A DNA stretch of 34,506 nucleotides from a virus. The first letter of the stretch is position 1; each line of letters starts with the position of its first letter. The DNA is taken from positions 1-34,506 of IMG/VR virus record IMGVR_UViG_3300036766_002269; one strand, written 5' to 3'. A program made the translations under genes and the position numbers. Below are positions 13,689 to 21,501 of this stretch, piece after piece. The notes under the pieces were generated by a model. That model was not told where the DNA came from, made no database searches, and was given only the letters and a program-made list of their open reading frames with translations.

Positions 13689-14972
13689 TCAGGTCTCCTC
13701 GCGGACGGTGACGAGGCCCGAGGTCGCCGTAGCCGGGAGCGTGACCGTCCCCGCCGGCGTGAGCGGAACGCCGCTGTTCGCCGGCCAGAGGTTCGGCGAG
13801 CGGTTCGTCCAGAGCACGATGCCGAGGTCCGCCACCGCCGGCCGGCCGAAGTTGAGCCAGACGCGGGACGTCTCCGCCACGTCGTCGAGATCCTCGTAGA
13901 TCCAGACTTCGTACAGGCCGATGAACGTCGTCCCGCCGCCTCCTGCGACCCGGATCTCGACGTAGGTCGTCGTCCTCGTCGCTGGGAGCGTGTAGGGCCT
14001 TCGTGTGGCGCCGACCGAATACTCGGGGGCGTAGTTGACGCCAGCCGGGACGGCACTCCCGCCGTTGACGTTCCCGAGGCCGTCGCTGAAGCGGAACTCC
14101 GGGATGCCCCACCCGTTGCCGGCCGACTCAAGCGCGATCGCGACGATCTTCTTCGCCGCCCCGAAGGTGTAGCGGATCCACGCGCCGGACTGATTGCTGT
14201 TGGAGATCCACGAGCCCGTCGAGCGGTCGACGGTGTTCGCGCCGATGTAGCTCGCGTTGACCGAGTCGACGGTGATCGTCGCTCCCGCGGCGACCTCGAC
14301 GAGCTCGCCGAAGCCGTCCCCGTAGAGGTCGACCTGGCCCCCGGCGTACTGCTCGACGGGGTCGATCTTCATGAGCCACGGGAACACTTCCGTGTCCCGG
14401 GTGTTCCGGTAGAGGTACAGGGCACGCGATCGGACGCTGTTGATGAAGCCCTCGTTGACGTACAGGTAGAGCGCCCGGGCGAGGACCGAGTTGATGAAGC
14501 CCTTGTTGACGTACAGGTAGAGCGCCCGGGCGTTCGCCCCCACTCCGGGGATGAGCGTCTGCACTCCCTTGTTGACGTAGGTGTAGAGCGAGCGCGGGAT
14601 GCCCGCGCCGCCAGCCTCGTCGAAGGTGAACGAGGTCGTGGCGGGACCCTGGACCCCGACCTCGTTCCCGATCCCCGCGCTGGAGCGGGCACGCCAGTAC
14701 CAGCGCCCGTTCGCGGGCGTCGTCGGGGACCACGCCGCGGGGACGCCCCCGAACCCGTTGACCCCGGCGCTGGCCGAGGACTGGGGCGTGTTGTAGAGAC
14801 CGATCCGGTCGAGGTAGAACGAGGTCGAGGACCGGCGAGCCAGGGGGTCGACCGGACGGGCCTGGAGCGTGAGGCTCCCGACGTTCGTCGTCGCGTCCAG
14901 CGGACTCTCCAGGCGCGTGTCTGCCCGCTTCGCGTAGCAGCCGAGGACCGCGAGTGCCGGGTTGAGGCCCAC
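13689..14972 (-). CDS. Tail protein with ALYLYVN repeats and a discoidin-like domain
   Basis: The product is 427 residues from GTG 14972, two bases below the preceding stop; frames upstream of this are shadow. After an N-terminal fibronectin-like part (YWRARSSAGIG, then SFTFDEAGG) come tandem 17-residue units ALYLYVNKGFINSVLAR (about 165-220). Next is a segment like a discoidin (F5/8 type C) fold: TVDRSTGSWISNSNQSGAW, then IRYTFGAAKKIVAIAL and TYVEIRVAGGG. Discoidin-like folds bind sugars. A C-terminal beta-rich part ends in VTLPATATSGLVTVREET. Its place among tail-tip genes suggests a fibre or baseplate wing protein. Confidence 0.7.
   Translation of the reverse strand: MGLNPALAVLGCYAKRADTRLESPLDATTNVGSLTLQARPVDPLARRSSTSFYLDRIGLYNTPQSSASAGVNGFGGVPAAWSPTTPANGRWYWRARSSAGIGNEVGVQGPATTSFTFDEAGGAGIPRSLYTYVNKGVQTLIPGVGANARALYLYVNKGFINSVLARALYLYVNEGFINSVRSRALYLYRNTRDTEVFPWLMKIDPVEQYAGGQVDLYGDGFGELVEVAAGATITVDSVNASYIGANTVDRSTGSWISNSNQSGAWIRYTFGAAKKIVAIALESAGNGWGIPEFRFSDGLGNVNGGSAVPAGVNYAPEYSVGATRRPYTLPATRTTTYVEIRVAGGGGTTFIGLYEVWIYEDLDDVAETSRVWLNFGRPAVADLGIVLWTNRSPNLWPANSGVPLTPAGTVTLPATATSGLVTVREET
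14410..14595 (-). repeat. 51-bp tandem repeats coding for ALYLYVN units
   Basis: Within the tail gene, GTTGACGTACAGGTAGAGCG and the following CCCGGGCG recur at about 14454 and 14505, a 51-base period (17 residues). Diverged copies flank these at about 14405 and 14570. The repeats lie in frame and encode LYLYVNKGF-type units. Confidence 0.7.
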
Positions 14973-14974
14973 GG

Positions 14975-15286
14975 TCAGGACCCGAGCAGGGTGCCGGTGA
15001 AGTTCTTGTTGACGCCCGCCGCGTGGAGGACTTGGACGACACAGGCGACCGCGTTCCCGATGGTCGTAGGCGCGTCGTACACTTGGGCCGAGTCCCCGGC
15101 CAGGGCAGCGACCCCGGCGATGGTGGTCGTCCCGCCGATCTGCAGGCGCGCCTCGAACGCCACCGTCGCGTCGTCGCACTTGAGCGCGAACCCGATGACC
15201 TGTTTCGTCCCGTCCCCGGTCACGCTGGCGACGGTCGTCCAGGTGGCCGTCGCTACCGAGACGGCCGTGGCGTTGGCGAGGGCCAT
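14975..15286 (-). CDS. Small phage structural protein, beta-rich
   Basis: This is a 103-residue protein starting MALANATAVSVATATWTTV behind a GAGAGGAT ribosome site. Alternating small and beta-branched residues (SVTGDGTKQVIGFALKCDD, then ARLQIGGTTTIAGVAAL) and the absence of charged helices suggest a compact beta sandwich, as in capsid or tail decoration proteins. It lies between two tail-tip genes and is spaced two bases from the next start. The family is not recognised. Confidence 0.65.
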   Translation of the reverse strand: MALANATAVSVATATWTTVASVTGDGTKQVIGFALKCDDATVAFEARLQIGGTTTIAGVAALAGDSAQVYDAPTTIGNAVACVVQVLHAAGVNKNFTGTLLGS

Positions 15287-15299
15287 GATCCTCTCTCCT

Positions 15300-16151
15300 C
15301 TACGTGTAGCTGGCGACGGTGGTCACGATCCGGGCGAACCGCGGACCGAGCAGGTTGCCTGGCGCCGGGGTCGTGCAGCGGACGTAGTAGGTCGGGGACT
15401 CCGCTCCCGGGCCGAGGGAGGCCACGGTGATCGTCACGACCCACACGGCGCCATCCGGCGAGATCGCAAAGTCCGAGTCGTTGCATTGGATGTTGATCGT
15501 GTTCGCGGTCTTGGTCGCGCTGGTGTTCTTGACCCGGAACTGGCGGACCACGGTCGTCCCGAGGGGCTGGTCCCCGAAGTCCTCTGCCGCCGTGAACTCG
15601 ACCCCCGGCGTGTCGTCGTGGTTGATGTAGATCACGTCGTCCGGGGTCTGTCCCGCTGCCTTCTCGCCGTAGAGGTGGAAGATGTTGAAGTGCATCGACC
15701 AGGGGGAGGTCCCGTAGGCTTGGTCGGACGCCATGATCCGGATGGCCCGCTTCGGCCCGGTGAACGAGACGGACTTGATCTCCGAGCGCCAGTCGTAGTA
15801 GGTCGTCAGTCCACGGGGGAAGCCCTGCGGCAGCGAGGCCGTCTCCCACGTCCCGTCCTGCCCGTTCGTCGTGTTGTTCGATCCCTTCATGTTCTGGAGG
15901 CCCTGCCCCGTGTTGTTGCCCGAGGCGGTGGCGTACATCCCCGTCACTTCCCGCTGCTCCGGGAACAGGAACCAGAGCGTCTGCTGGGCGGCGTTGTAGA
16001 CGGAGGTCCCGGAGTAGGCCGTCGAGTTGAGGTTGATGTTCACCGCGCCGGACGGGTAGACGGCGATCCCGACTGCATCGTCTCCGTAGCCGACCACGGT
16101 GCCGTCGTCGTCGTAGGGGATCCTCATGTCCGGGAGGGCGGTGTACGGCAT
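15300..16151 (-). CDS. Phage structural protein, probable tail-tip/receptor-binding candidate
   Basis: The product is 283 residues from ATG 16151, behind GAGGAG; the open frame above this overlaps the distal tail gene and is shadow. The sequence is rich in Asn, Thr, Tyr and aromatic residues (VYPSGAVNINLNSTAYSG, then PWSMHFNIFHLYGEK). A C-terminal part resembles an immunoglobulin-like or CARDB-type beta sandwich: FGDQPLGTTVVRQFRVKNTS, then DFAISPDGAVWV. It sits between the distal tail protein and the tail-tip genes with short gaps, a usual place for baseplate and receptor-binding components. Confidence 0.7.
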   Translation of the reverse strand: MPYTALPDMRIPYDDDGTVVGYGDDAVGIAVYPSGAVNINLNSTAYSGTSVYNAAQQTLWFLFPEQREVTGMYATASGNNTGQGLQNMKGSNNTTNGQDGTWETASLPQGFPRGLTTYYDWRSEIKSVSFTGPKRAIRIMASDQAYGTSPWSMHFNIFHLYGEKAAGQTPDDVIYINHDDTPGVEFTAAEDFGDQPLGTTVVRQFRVKNTSATKTANTINIQCNDSDFAISPDGAVWVVTITVASLGPGAESPTYYVRCTTPAPGNLLGPRFARIVTTVASYT

Positions 16152-16162
16152 CGTCGGCTCCT

Positions 16163-16981
16163 CTAGAGGTACGGAGGGGAGAAGGTGACGGAGAGCGAGC
16201 CGCCCGGCGTCGTCGCCGTGACCCGCAGCGTCTGCGTCCCGGGATCGAGCTCGAGGAAGCGGTAGGCGCCCGAGTGACGGATCGACCCGATCGCGTTCGC
16301 GCCGTCGTTGAGGGCGGTGAACGCCGCGACGTCGATGAGGAGATGCTTGGTCGACGCGACGGTGACGAGCGCCTCGACGTACTGGCTGTTGCCGACGTTC
16401 GTCACCCGCGGGTTGGCCATCGGCCCGGTGAAGTCGAGGACGAGCTTGCCGCCCCGGACGGTCCCCGGATGGGCGAGCGAGAGGTCCGTCGGCGAGGCCG
16501 GCGTCGCGCCCGACACGACGACGTCCGCTCCGTAGAGGTACGGATCGGCGAGCGCGAAGTCGACGACCAGGCCAAACAGCTCGCCCGAGAGCGGATCGGT
16601 GAAGGCCGAGACGTCGACGACCTCCGCCATGGCTGTCCGGCTCGAGGCGTCCGGGAGGGTGCGGACAAGGGCCTGCTGCGCCCGCTTGCCCAGGACGACG
16701 TAGAGCTCGTCGAGGTTCTTGCGCGCCTGGCGCTGGTTCGTCGGCTCGACGAGCGTGCCGGCCGCAGACAGCGGGTTGACCCACAGGCCGAGCGCGAGTC
16801 GCCGCGAGTCCGCGAGCTTGCCCATCGGCCGCCGACCGGGGAGCCCGGTGAAGGGAGCGTCCTCGCCCCGGAGCTTCGGGAACTCGTCGGCGCCGGTCAC
16901 CTCGCGGACCAGGTAGGCGTAGCTGCTGAGATCGAGCCCGCCGAAGGTCCAGCGGTCGGCCGCGATCGCCAGGGTCGTCAT
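16163..16981 (-). CDS. Distal tail-like protein
   Basis: This 272-residue protein encoded directly after the tape measure gene has the size, position and motif pattern of siphovirus distal tail (Dit-like) proteins. These form the ring joining the tail tube to the tip. It starts with FGGLDLSSYAYLVREV and GLPGRRPMGKL, as in actinophage relatives. The middle reads ALADPYLYG followed by a GTVRGGKLVLDFTGPMANP galectin-like beta stretch. Its ATG overlaps the tape measure stop by four bases (ATGA). Confidence 0.8.
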   Translation of the reverse strand: MTTLAIAADRWTFGGLDLSSYAYLVREVTGADEFPKLRGEDAPFTGLPGRRPMGKLADSRRLALGLWVNPLSAAGTLVEPTNQRQARKNLDELYVVLGKRAQQALVRTLPDASSRTAMAEVVDVSAFTDPLSGELFGLVVDFALADPYLYGADVVVSGATPASPTDLSLAHPGTVRGGKLVLDFTGPMANPRVTNVGNSQYVEALVTVASTKHLLIDVAAFTALNDGANAIGSIRHSGAYRFLELDPGTQTLRVTATTPGGSLSVTFSPPYL

Positions 16982-19104
16982 GCCAGGACCCCGAAGGCGG
17001 CCAGCTTCTGGAGCTCCCGCTTCGTCGAGGTCGACGCGGACTCAGGCGTCGGGTTGTAGACGTTCACGGTGAGCGCGCGACCGGTCGGGGCCGTGCTCTC
17101 CGCGGGCGTCGCCGTGAGCGCGGCTCGGCCGGCGCGGATCGCGTCGGACTCGGCTGCCGGGATGATCATCTCGCGGGCGTGGACCAACGCGGCCATGTCC
17201 CGCGGCACGAACGGGCTGCCGACCGCGAACGAGGGCAGCTCGATCTTCGGGAGGTCGATCTGCACGCCGGACGAGCTGATGTGGAACGGTCCGATGTCGA
17301 TCTTGAGCGAGCGGAAGGCGTTTGCGACCGTGTCGAGGAGCTGGCCCGGGAGCGAGGCCATCCCGCGAATGATCCCCTTGACGATCTCCGCGCCGATCCC
17401 GACGATCTTGCCCGGGATCGAAAGGAAGAAGCCGACGACCTCGCCGATGAACCTCCCGACCGTCGAGACGATCCGGCCGCCGAGCGAGACGAAGAAGCCC
17501 GCGATCGTCCCGACGAGGCTGGCGATCCGTCCGGGGAGCGCGAGGTAGAACCGCACGACCTCGCCGATGAACCCGGTCACGATCCCGATGATCCGGCCGC
17601 CCAACGTCGCGAAGTGACCGGCGACCGCGCCGATCAGCCCCACGATCTTGCCTGGGATCGAGAGGACGAAGCTGACCACCTGACCGACCAGGTCGAGGAT
17701 GATCGAGGCAACCTTGACCTGCAGCCCGACCCACTGCTGGACCAGGGTCACGAAGAAGCCGGCGATCTTCCCCGGGATCTCGCCGATGAAGCCGACGATC
17801 TGGCCGACGGCGCCCGAGACGGCGTCGACCGCTGCCCCGAACGCGGTCGCGAAGACGTCACCCAGGGTTCCCAGGAAGTCGCCGATCGCCCCGAGGATCG
17901 AGCCGACGAACTCCGCGATCTTGCCGACGATCTCGGGGTTGGCGATCAGGAACGCCACGGCGGCGACGAGCGCCCCGATGAGCAGGACCGGCAGGAGCGC
18001 CATCCCCACAGGAATCGCGGCGGCGAGGAGGCCGCCGAGCGCCGCCCCGGCCGTCGTGATGATCGGCGTGAGCGCCGGCAGGAGCGCGGAGAAGCCGAGG
18101 ATGAGCGGCCCGAAGTTCGTGCCGATCTCGGCCAGCGCGCCGCCGAAGTTCTTGATGACCAGCTGGGCCTGGTTGCCAAACCCGCTCTGGATCGTGTCCG
18201 CCGCCTTCGTCGTGGCACCGGCGGCCTCGTCCATGCTGACCTTGAAGTCGCCGATCTTGCCCTGCGCGAGCGCCTGGGCGAGCTTCGGGCCGGCCTTCGC
18301 GCCGAACAGGCTGGACGCCAGCTGGGCGCGCTTGAACGGGTCCTCGGTGGCGCTGATCTGGTCGATGAGCTTCTGGAGCTCGGCGGGGCTCTTGACCTTC
18401 TTGAGCGCCTTCGTGAGGGCCGCCGGAGCGGCAGCCGCATCGACGCCGGCCACGGCGAACATGTTGAGCAGGCCAACCCCGTCGTCGACGGTGAGGTTGG
18501 CCGCGTTGAGCGCCGGCGCGAGGGCGATCAGGGCGTCGATGTTTCCGTTGATCGACTCGCCGTAGCGCTGATGCGACTTGACGAGCTGGTCCATGATCCC
18601 GGGCGCCTTGGAGGCGTCGAGGTTCAGCGCCCCGAGGAGGTCGTCGAACCGTCCGGCGGCCTCCGCCCCGGTCCCGCCCGCGACCTGCGCGAAGTCGAGG
18701 TAGCTCTGGGCTGCCTTGTCGGCGGCATCCTGGGTCAGCCCGAGGTCGGTCCGGAGCACCGCGAGCGTGCCGCCGATCTCGCCGAAGCTCTGGAGGTTCG
18801 TGCGGAACAGCTCGCCGATCGTCGACTGCGCCTTGGCGGCCTCCTCGGTGGTGGCGCCGGTGTCGGCCGCGAACTGGGTGACCGCGGCGTTGAGCTCGGC
18901 CCCGCCCTTGACCGCCATCGCGAGGCCCGCGCTGAGCGCGCCACCGACCGCCCCACCGATCCCGGCTTTGAGGGCGGTCCCCATCGAGACGCTGTAGCGC
19001 TTCCCGGCGGTCGCCCCGGCCCTGTCGCCGGCCTTGGCGGCGTCGACCTGGAGCTGGCCGGCGTCGCCCCGGAACAGGAAGAACAGGTCGCCGATGTTCG
19101 CCAT
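16978..19104 (-). CDS. Tail tape measure protein
   Basis: This 708-residue protein sets tail length. The N-terminus (LFFLFRGDAGQLQVDAAKAG) and the TMP-core-like region (about 60-330: AVTQFAADTGATTEEAAKAQ, LRTDLGLTQDAADKAAQ, GLLNMFAVAGVDAAAAPAAL) are typical. Central hydrophobic segments follow (about 345-390), then a hydrophobic repeat region (about 400-570) with units such as SIPGKIVGLIGAVAGHFATL. The C-terminus (VGSPFVPRDMAALVHAREMI) is the conserved end of many actinophage tape measures. The length corresponds to roughly a 100-nm tail by the usual 0.15 nm per residue. The start overlaps the chaperone frameshift ORF stop by one base. Confidence 0.93.
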   Translation of the reverse strand: MANIGDLFFLFRGDAGQLQVDAAKAGDRAGATAGKRYSVSMGTALKAGIGGAVGGALSAGLAMAVKGGAELNAAVTQFAADTGATTEEAAKAQSTIGELFRTNLQSFGEIGGTLAVLRTDLGLTQDAADKAAQSYLDFAQVAGGTGAEAAGRFDDLLGALNLDASKAPGIMDQLVKSHQRYGESINGNIDALIALAPALNAANLTVDDGVGLLNMFAVAGVDAAAAPAALTKALKKVKSPAELQKLIDQISATEDPFKRAQLASSLFGAKAGPKLAQALAQGKIGDFKVSMDEAAGATTKAADTIQSGFGNQAQLVIKNFGGALAEIGTNFGPLILGFSALLPALTPIITTAGAALGGLLAAAIPVGMALLPVLLIGALVAAVAFLIANPEIVGKIAEFVGSILGAIGDFLGTLGDVFATAFGAAVDAVSGAVGQIVGFIGEIPGKIAGFFVTLVQQWVGLQVKVASIILDLVGQVVSFVLSIPGKIVGLIGAVAGHFATLGGRIIGIVTGFIGEVVRFYLALPGRIASLVGTIAGFFVSLGGRIVSTVGRFIGEVVGFFLSIPGKIVGIGAEIVKGIIRGMASLPGQLLDTVANAFRSLKIDIGPFHISSSGVQIDLPKIELPSFAVGSPFVPRDMAALVHAREMIIPAAESDAIRAGRAALTATPAESTAPTGRALTVNVYNPTPESASTSTKRELQKLAAFGVLA
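17404..17920 (-). repeat. 120-bp period in the tape measure gene
   Basis: GATC-centred blocks related to GATCTTGCCCGGGATCG begin at 17404, 17524, 17644, 17764 and, more diverged, 17884: exactly 120 bases apart, i.e. 40 residues. Each encodes an (I/L)PG(K/R)I turn inside a hydrophobic helical unit. Confidence 0.75.
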
Positions 19105-19496
19105 CAGCTCATGAACTCCGTGCCGGAGGCGACGTTGGCGGGGAAGTCAGCCACGAGCTGGCCGAGGCCGCGCTTCACCATCGACCGGCGCTGCTCGGGA
19201 TCGGACCGGAGGTAGGACGGGATGTGGGCGTCGCCACGCGCCTTGGCCTTGCCCAAGCCGACGTTGCCCGCGACGTAGCCGTCACGGACGCCGACGTACA
19301 GCTCGGCGAGCCGTTCCCGGCCCTCCCTCACCGTCCGCCGCTGGCCGGCCGTCCAGAGCATCTCTAGCTGCCGTCCGTCAAGCCGTTGTTCGAGAGTGGC
19401 GGGGTCGAGGCCCCAGTTGGCGAGGGCCCATTCGTAGAGCTCGGCCCGGGTGACGGTGCGACCGCTGGACCGCCCGGAACTCCGGCCCGCCGCTCG
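19104..19496 (-). CDS. Frameshift-encoded extension of the tail assembly chaperone
   Basis: This frame has no convincing start of its own; the upstream part of the open frame is Arg/Ser-rich shadow. It is reached by a -1 shift at CCCTTTC (19496-19502) and adds about 130 residues, beginning RAAGRSSGRSSGRTVTRAEL and continuing YEWALANWGLDPATLEQ and LWTAGQRRTVREGRERLAEL. This is the equivalent of lambda gpGT and its actinophage counterparts, which bind the tape measure during tail assembly. The fusion would be about 242 residues. The stop overlaps the tape measure ATG by one base. Confidence 0.75.
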   Translation of the reverse strand, partial: RAAGRSSGRSSGRTVTRAELYEWALANWGLDPATLEQRLDGRQLEMLWTAGQRRTVREGRERLAELYVGVRDGYVAGNVGLGKAKARGDAHIPSYLRSDPEQRRSMVKRGLGQLVADFPANVASGTEFMS

Positions 19497-19831
19497 AAAG
19501 GGAACACAGCCTCGACGCAGGCGGTGAAGATCGGCCCAAGCTCGCGCGGCCAGGCATGCTCTTCGAGCCACTCACGACCGCCGAGGGCCGAGGTTCGGTC
19601 GTAGGCCACGATCAGTTCGAGCATCGTGTCCTCGGCGAGTTGGAGCTTGGCGGGCATGCCAGCCCAGTCGTTCGCGTCGATCTGCAGCCCGGCGATCGGG
19701 GCGACCTCGGCGGCCAGACGCTTGCGCCACTCGCGCGCGTCGCGGATGGGCAGGGTCGGCATCGACTTCTCGATGCCGCCCACGGTGACGGTGAGCAGGC
19801 CCGCGAGGACCTCCTCCTGGGTGCTGGCCAT
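19364..19831 (-). CDS. Tail assembly chaperone (G-like, zero frame)
   Basis: This 155-residue protein lies between the major tail protein and the tape measure gene. Its helical core (SMPTLPIRDAREWRKRLAAE, ELIVAYDRTSALGGREWLEE, LGPIFTACVEAVFPFERR) matches the fold expected of lambda gpG-like chaperones. The zero-frame tail is Pro/Ser-rich and low complexity (GPAVAPSPGPSSTNGPSPTG). Codons 111-112 are CCT TTC of the slippery site, so part of translation shifts to the longer product. Confidence 0.8.
   Translation of the reverse strand: MASTQEEVLAGLLTVTVGGIEKSMPTLPIRDAREWRKRLAAEVAPIAGLQIDANDWAGMPAKLQLAEDTMLELIVAYDRTSALGGREWLEEHAWPRELGPIFTACVEAVFPFERRAGVPGGPAVAPSPGPSSTNGPSPTGASTPPLSNNGLTDGS
19496..19502 (-). 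other. Programmed -1 frameshift site CCCTTTC
   Basis: The heptamer C-CCT-TTC is an X-XXY-YYZ slippery sequence in exactly the zero frame of the chaperone gene (CCT is codon 111). A -1 slip enters the downstream frame that runs to 19104. G/GT frameshifting at this position is conserved in siphoviruses. I did not identify a definite downstream pseudoknot, although the following 60 bases are very G+C rich. Confidence 0.75.
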
Positions 19832-19835
19832 CGGA

Positions 19836-20639
19836 TCAGGCCGGGATCCGCAGGCGCCAGGACGGCAGGGCGAGGTTCGCCCCGTCGCGCCGGGAGCCGA
19901 GCGAGACCTTGACCGCGGCCATGCTCTCGTCGCCGAAGCTGATCTCGGCCGAGTCGGTCTTGCTGATCGCGTTGTAGAGGTACAGCTCGTAGTAGTCGGC
20001 CGGCGACTGGGCGACGAGGGCGAAGTCGTTGTAGGCGGTCAGCGGCTGACGGCGGACCGTGCCCGGGGTGATCTCGGTCTTGCCATCGCCGACCGTCTCG
20101 ACGACCGCCACGCCGTTCGCGTGCGCCTTGAGGAGCGGGTCGCGGAACTGGAGCCCGGTGCCGCCGGCCCCGAGCGTCCCGACGACGTCGATCCGGCGGT
20201 ACTCCGCGAGTGCCCCGGTGACGTTGATCCGGATCCAGTCGCCAGCGACGGCGTTCGTGATCGCGACCACCTTGACCGCGGTGTCGCCGATCGCCGCGGC
20301 AGCAGCCAGGGTGGTGGCCAGGGGCGTGCCGCCGGCATCGGTGGAGGCGAGGACCGCCGACTGCGCGCCCAGGACGGCGAGCGCGAGCTTCGAACCGGCG
20401 AACTCGGGCATCGTGAACTCGGCCTCGGCGCCGGCCTTGCTGATGTAGTCCATCTCGCGGATCGGTTCGAGGACCCCGTTGAAGTTCTCGGACGGGTTGA
20501 ACGTCGTCTGGTTCACCCGGAAGACGACGTCGTCGATGGTCGCGCCGATGCTGGTCCACGCCCCGACGCTGGCGATGGCGCGGTAGTAGACCTCGGCGGC
20601 TCCGATGATGTAGGCCTTGGGATCGATGACGAGACCCAT
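19836..20639 (-). CDS. Major tail protein
   Basis: This 267-residue protein is positioned directly before the tail chaperone pair, where siphoviruses encode the tail tube subunit. It starts MGLVIDPKAYIIGAAEVYYR and includes DVVFRVNQTTFNPSENFNGV, a phrase typical of actinophage tube proteins. The rest is largely beta strands: LQFRDPLLKAHANGV, DYYELYLYNAISKTD, then SLGSRRDGANLALPSWRLRI. The ribosome site is AAAGGAG about nine bases before the ATG. A four-base gap separates it from the chaperone start. Confidence 0.85.
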   Translation of the reverse strand: MGLVIDPKAYIIGAAEVYYRAIASVGAWTSIGATIDDVVFRVNQTTFNPSENFNGVLEPIREMDYISKAGAEAEFTMPEFAGSKLALAVLGAQSAVLASTDAGGTPLATTLAAAAAIGDTAVKVVAITNAVAGDWIRINVTGALAEYRRIDVVGTLGAGGTGLQFRDPLLKAHANGVAVVETVGDGKTEITPGTVRRQPLTAYNDFALVAQSPADYYELYLYNAISKTDSAEISFGDESMAAVKVSLGSRRDGANLALPSWRLRIPA

Positions 20640-20686
20640 GCCGGTGCTCCTTTCGCTTCAGATGGCCGCCGTGGCGACCGCAGTGC

Positions 20687-21100
20687 TCATGCCGTGACGA
20701 CCTGCGTCGCCGCGAAGAGAGAGATGACCCCGTCCTCGTGGGGCTGGCCGGTGTCGGGGTCCTTCTGGGCCCCCATACCGATGTCGTCGAAGCTCCGATA
20801 GATCAGCGCGCCGGTCGCGCCGATCCGTGGCCCGACGTCGTGGATGGCGTCGGATACCGCTCCGTAGAGCGCCGCCGCATCGGCGAAGGTGGTGCCGTAG
20901 CAGCGCACGCCGATCCGGACCTCCTGCACCGGCGCTCGCTTGTCGCGCGTCGTCCCGAGGCGGACGAGGACGACGAAGCGCCCGAAGGGCACGGCCGAGT
21001 CCCCGGGGGCGGGCTCGCCGCCGCGGACGCGGCTCGTGAGCGCCGCCACGGCAGGGTCGTCGCGGATCTCGGTGAGCAGCGTGCCGAGTGGGTCGATCAC
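20687..21100 (-). CDS. Tail terminator-like protein
   Basis: The product is 137 residues. The order of genes (head closure, HK97 gp10-like, this gene, major tail protein) and its alpha/beta pattern (DPLGTLLTEIRDDPAVAALT, RFVVLVRLGTTRDKRAP, EVRIGVRCYGTTFADAAALY) match tail terminator / tail completion proteins (DUF3168-like). These cap the tail tube and join it to the head. Its start overlaps the upstream gene by ATGA. Confidence 0.7.
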   Translation of the reverse strand: MIDPLGTLLTEIRDDPAVAALTSRVRGGEPAPGDSAVPFGRFVVLVRLGTTRDKRAPVQEVRIGVRCYGTTFADAAALYGAVSDAIHDVGPRIGATGALIYRSFDDIGMGAQKDPDTGQPHEDGVISLFAATQVVTA

Positions 21101-21501
21101 TTCACGGCCGCCAGTCGCTTGGCCGTCGCCGCGCGGATGAACGGCGCCGCGTCAGGGACCATTGCCATGAGGGCCGGCGTCAGGAACGGTCGGGCCGGCT
21201 GGTTGACCGTGCCCAGTTCCTGGAACCGGGCCGGGAAGGGGAACCCACCGGCGACCGCCACGCCCATCGTCCGCACCTTCATCGCTTTCGGCTTCTTGGC
21301 GGTCCCGCCGACCTTCTTGCCCGCGACGTAGGCGACGGTCCCGCCCGCCTCGATCAGACCCGCGCCGAGGACCGGCGCGTCGGGGACCTTCGTCGCGGCG
21401 ATGACCGCATCCGCGAGCGCGAGCAGACCGTCGGCCATCCCGAGCGTGATCGCGTCCAATGCCGCGCGGTTGAGCACGACCCGGTTGTTCCGCCGGGCCA
21501 T
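21097..21501 (-). CDS. HK97 gp10-like head-tail joining protein
   Basis: This is a 134-residue basic protein. The end reads FQELGTVNQPARPFLTPALM and PFIRAATAKRLAAVK, the (E/Y)GT...QPARPFLxPA signature of HK97 gp10-type tail-component proteins. The N-terminal half is helical (LDAITLGMADGLLALADAVI). It lies between the head-closure and tail-terminator genes, with 1- and 4-base overlaps. Confidence 0.85.
   Translation of the reverse strand: MARRNNRVVLNRAALDAITLGMADGLLALADAVIAATKVPDAPVLGAGLIEAGGTVAYVAGKKVGGTAKKPKAMKVRTMGVAVAGGFPFPARFQELGTVNQPARPFLTPALMAMVPDAAPFIRAATAKRLAAVK

Noticed and set aside
12716-13711. Plus-strand frames opposite the tail genes
   Set aside because: Asp/Arg-rich shadows without ribosome sites; minus-strand genes are continuous and coupled.
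13688-14131. N-terminal extension of the Gp37-like tail gene
   Set aside because: Extension is Arg/Ser-rich and lies over the upstream tail gene; GTG 13687 has a good ribosome site and begins the recognisable family sequence.
14973-15179. N-terminal extension of the ALYLYVN tail gene
   Set aside because: It overlaps the well-formed 103-residue gene; the start at 14972 fits the two-base gap.
16152-16784. N-terminal extension of the 283-residue structural gene
   Set aside because: It is antiphase to the distal tail gene and Arg-rich; ATG 16151 follows GAGGAG.
17179-19215. 678-codon plus-strand frame opposite the tape measure gene
   Set aside because: Highly charged low-complexity shadow of a clear tape measure protein; no ribosome site or domain.
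20640-20686. A 10-codon ORF overlapping the tail terminator stop
   Set aside because: Too short to support; the ATGA overlap is probably chance. The segment holds the major tail protein ribosome site.
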